This document shows, piece after piece, positions 6,016 through 6,590 of a stretch of DNA of 6,590 nucleotides. Under the pieces are notes generated by a model. It was not told the DNA's origin and ran no database searches. It was given only the letters and a program-made list of their open reading frames with translations. Every line of letters starts with the position of its first letter. Within the stretch, counting starts at the first letter, position 1. The translations under genes were made by a program, and so were the position numbers. This DNA comes from Candidatus Aquidulcis sp. (GTDB lineage: Bacteria > Chloroflexota > Anaerolineae > Anaerolineales > E44-bin32), in assembly GCA_020723365.1 (NCBI GenBank), contig DYJB01000147.1, positions 1-6,590 of the forward strand, read 5' to 3'.

Positions 6016-6023
6016 AGATTGCC

Positions 6024-6590
6024 ATGATCGTGCTTCGCCGGGCTCGCATCCTCCTGTGCTTCACGGCCGCCATCCTGGTCTTGTGCGCCTGCGGGGGAGG
6101 CGGCGCCACTCAGCAGGCCCCACCGGCCGCAACCGAGGCTCCACCGGTTGCCGCCGAGCCTGTCATCCTGCGTGTGGGCATGTCCGGCTTCCCCGACTCG
6201 CGCAATCCAGGCAACGCCTGGTTGACCGAGGCGACCAATCTGCTCGAGCTTGTCTACAGCACGCTGATCGACCAGGACTTTGAAGGCAACTACATCCCCG
6301 ACCTGGCCCGCAGCTGGACGACCTCGGACGACGGCCTGGTGTGGACCTTCAGCCTGGCTCCCGAGGCGAAATGGTCCGACGGGGAGCCGGTGACCGCCGA
6401 CGACGTCGTCTTCTCGCTGCTGGCCTACCGCGATTGGGGTGACTTCGGCTACTGGAGCAGCTACGCCACCTACTTCGCCGACGTTCAGGCCACCGACGAG
6501 CACACCGTGGTGGTCACGCTGTCGGAGCCGATCGGCAACATGGAGAGCCAGGTCCTCTTCTGCTACATCCTGCCCAAGCACATCTGGGGC
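6024..6590 (+). CDS. ABC transporter substrate-binding lipoprotein, peptide/oligopeptide family, N-terminal part
   Basis: From ATG at 6024 the frame stays open for 189 codons to the window edge; full proteins of this family (SBP_bac_5, DppA/OppA-like) are usually 500-600 residues. A lipoprotein signal is clear: basic RRAR (5-8), a hydrophobic stretch (9-22) and lipobox LCAC with Cys23 as the lipidated residue. A Gly/Ala/Pro/Thr/Glu-rich linker (24-46) follows, of the kind that tethers lipoproteins on the outer face of the membrane. The mature part starts with VILRVGMSGFPDSRNP. It has the family signature around 91-131: IPDLARSWTTSDDGLVWTF, then KWSDGEPVTADDVVFS. Such proteins capture peptides, or sometimes sugars, nickel or opines, for an ABC importer whose permeases and ATPases normally follow. 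The position downstream of three amide-bond hydrolases favours a peptide-like substrate. The family is sure, the ligand not. Confidence 0.95.
   Translation, partial: MIVLRRARILLCFTAAILVLCACGGGGATQQAPPAATEAPPVAAEPVILRVGMSGFPDSRNPGNAWLTEATNLLELVYSTLIDQDFEGNYIPDLARSWTTSDDGLVWTFSLAPEAKWSDGEPVTADDVVFSLLAYRDWGDFGYWSSYATYFADVQATDEHTVVVTLSEPIGNMESQVLFCYILPKHIWG

Larger units (their letters stand above)
5684..6023. other. Intergenic region before the binding-protein gene
   Basis: These 340 bases carry no convincing gene. They hold a terminator-like hairpin right after the creatininase stop, a second perfect hairpin, a candidate promoter around 5810-5838, and short inverted repeats such as ACTGC/GCAGT (5875-5889). 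The Shine-Dalgarno for the next gene lies at the right end. The gap is about four times longer than those inside the upstream operon, which suggests separate or attenuated expression of the transport gene. Confidence 0.6.

Noticed and set aside
5451..6581. A 376-codon minus-strand frame opposite the 3' end of the creatininase-like gene and the binding protein
   Set aside because: The plus strand carries a clear lipoprotein signal, family motifs and a ribosome binding site in this stretch. The antisense frame crosses an intergenic region and lacks any domain pattern.
1..6590. Mobile elements, CRISPR arrays, integration sites
   Set aside because: No transposase or integrase motifs, terminal inverted repeats with target duplications, or regularly spaced direct repeats were seen.

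Overview
The window is G+C rich (roughly two thirds by eye) with strong G/C third-position bias. It looks like a chromosomal segment of a bacterium. The Ala/Pro/Thr/Glu-rich linker after the lipoprotein cysteine of the last gene, the purine-rich ribosome binding sites and the mix of genes recall Chloroflexota (Anaerolineae-like, often seen in metagenomes). That placement is an inference from style and is not proven.

Layout: (1) 1-678, minus strand: the N-terminal 226 codons of a HemW-type radical SAM haem chaperone, running off the left edge. (2) 679-1375: a ~700-base divergent non-coding interval with several G/C-rich inverted repeats, a run of nine G, and an extended -10 element placed so that the hemW message would be leaderless. 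(3) 1376-5683, plus strand: three closely spaced genes with good Shine-Dalgarno sequences and gaps of 86 and 88 bases. They encode a C45-type (penicillin acyltransferase-like) Ntn hydrolase, an S9C-type prolyl oligopeptidase family serine peptidase with an N-terminal beta-propeller, and a creatininase-family metal-dependent amidohydrolase. (4) 5684-6023: a 340-base gap with a terminator-like hairpin, a second perfect hairpin and a candidate promoter. (5) 6024-6590: the N-terminal 189 codons of an oligopeptide/dipeptide-type ABC transporter substrate-binding lipoprotein, running off the right edge.

Working together: three cytoplasmic enzymes that act on amide or peptide bonds lie just upstream of an extracytoplasmic peptide-binding lipoprotein. 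The simplest reading is an uptake-and-hydrolysis module: the binding protein (with permease and ATPase genes presumably beyond the right edge) brings in a peptide or acylated amide, and the S9 peptidase, C45 amidase and creatininase-like hydrolase dismantle it. The substrate cannot be read from the sequence. The hemW gene is a divergent housekeeping neighbour.

The most unusual point is the creatininase-like protein. Its first ~115 residues look like a second, degenerate copy of the N-terminal half of the creatininase fold. That copy has lost the Glu-His-Asp metal motif, and an Ala/Pro linker joins it to an apparently intact catalytic domain.
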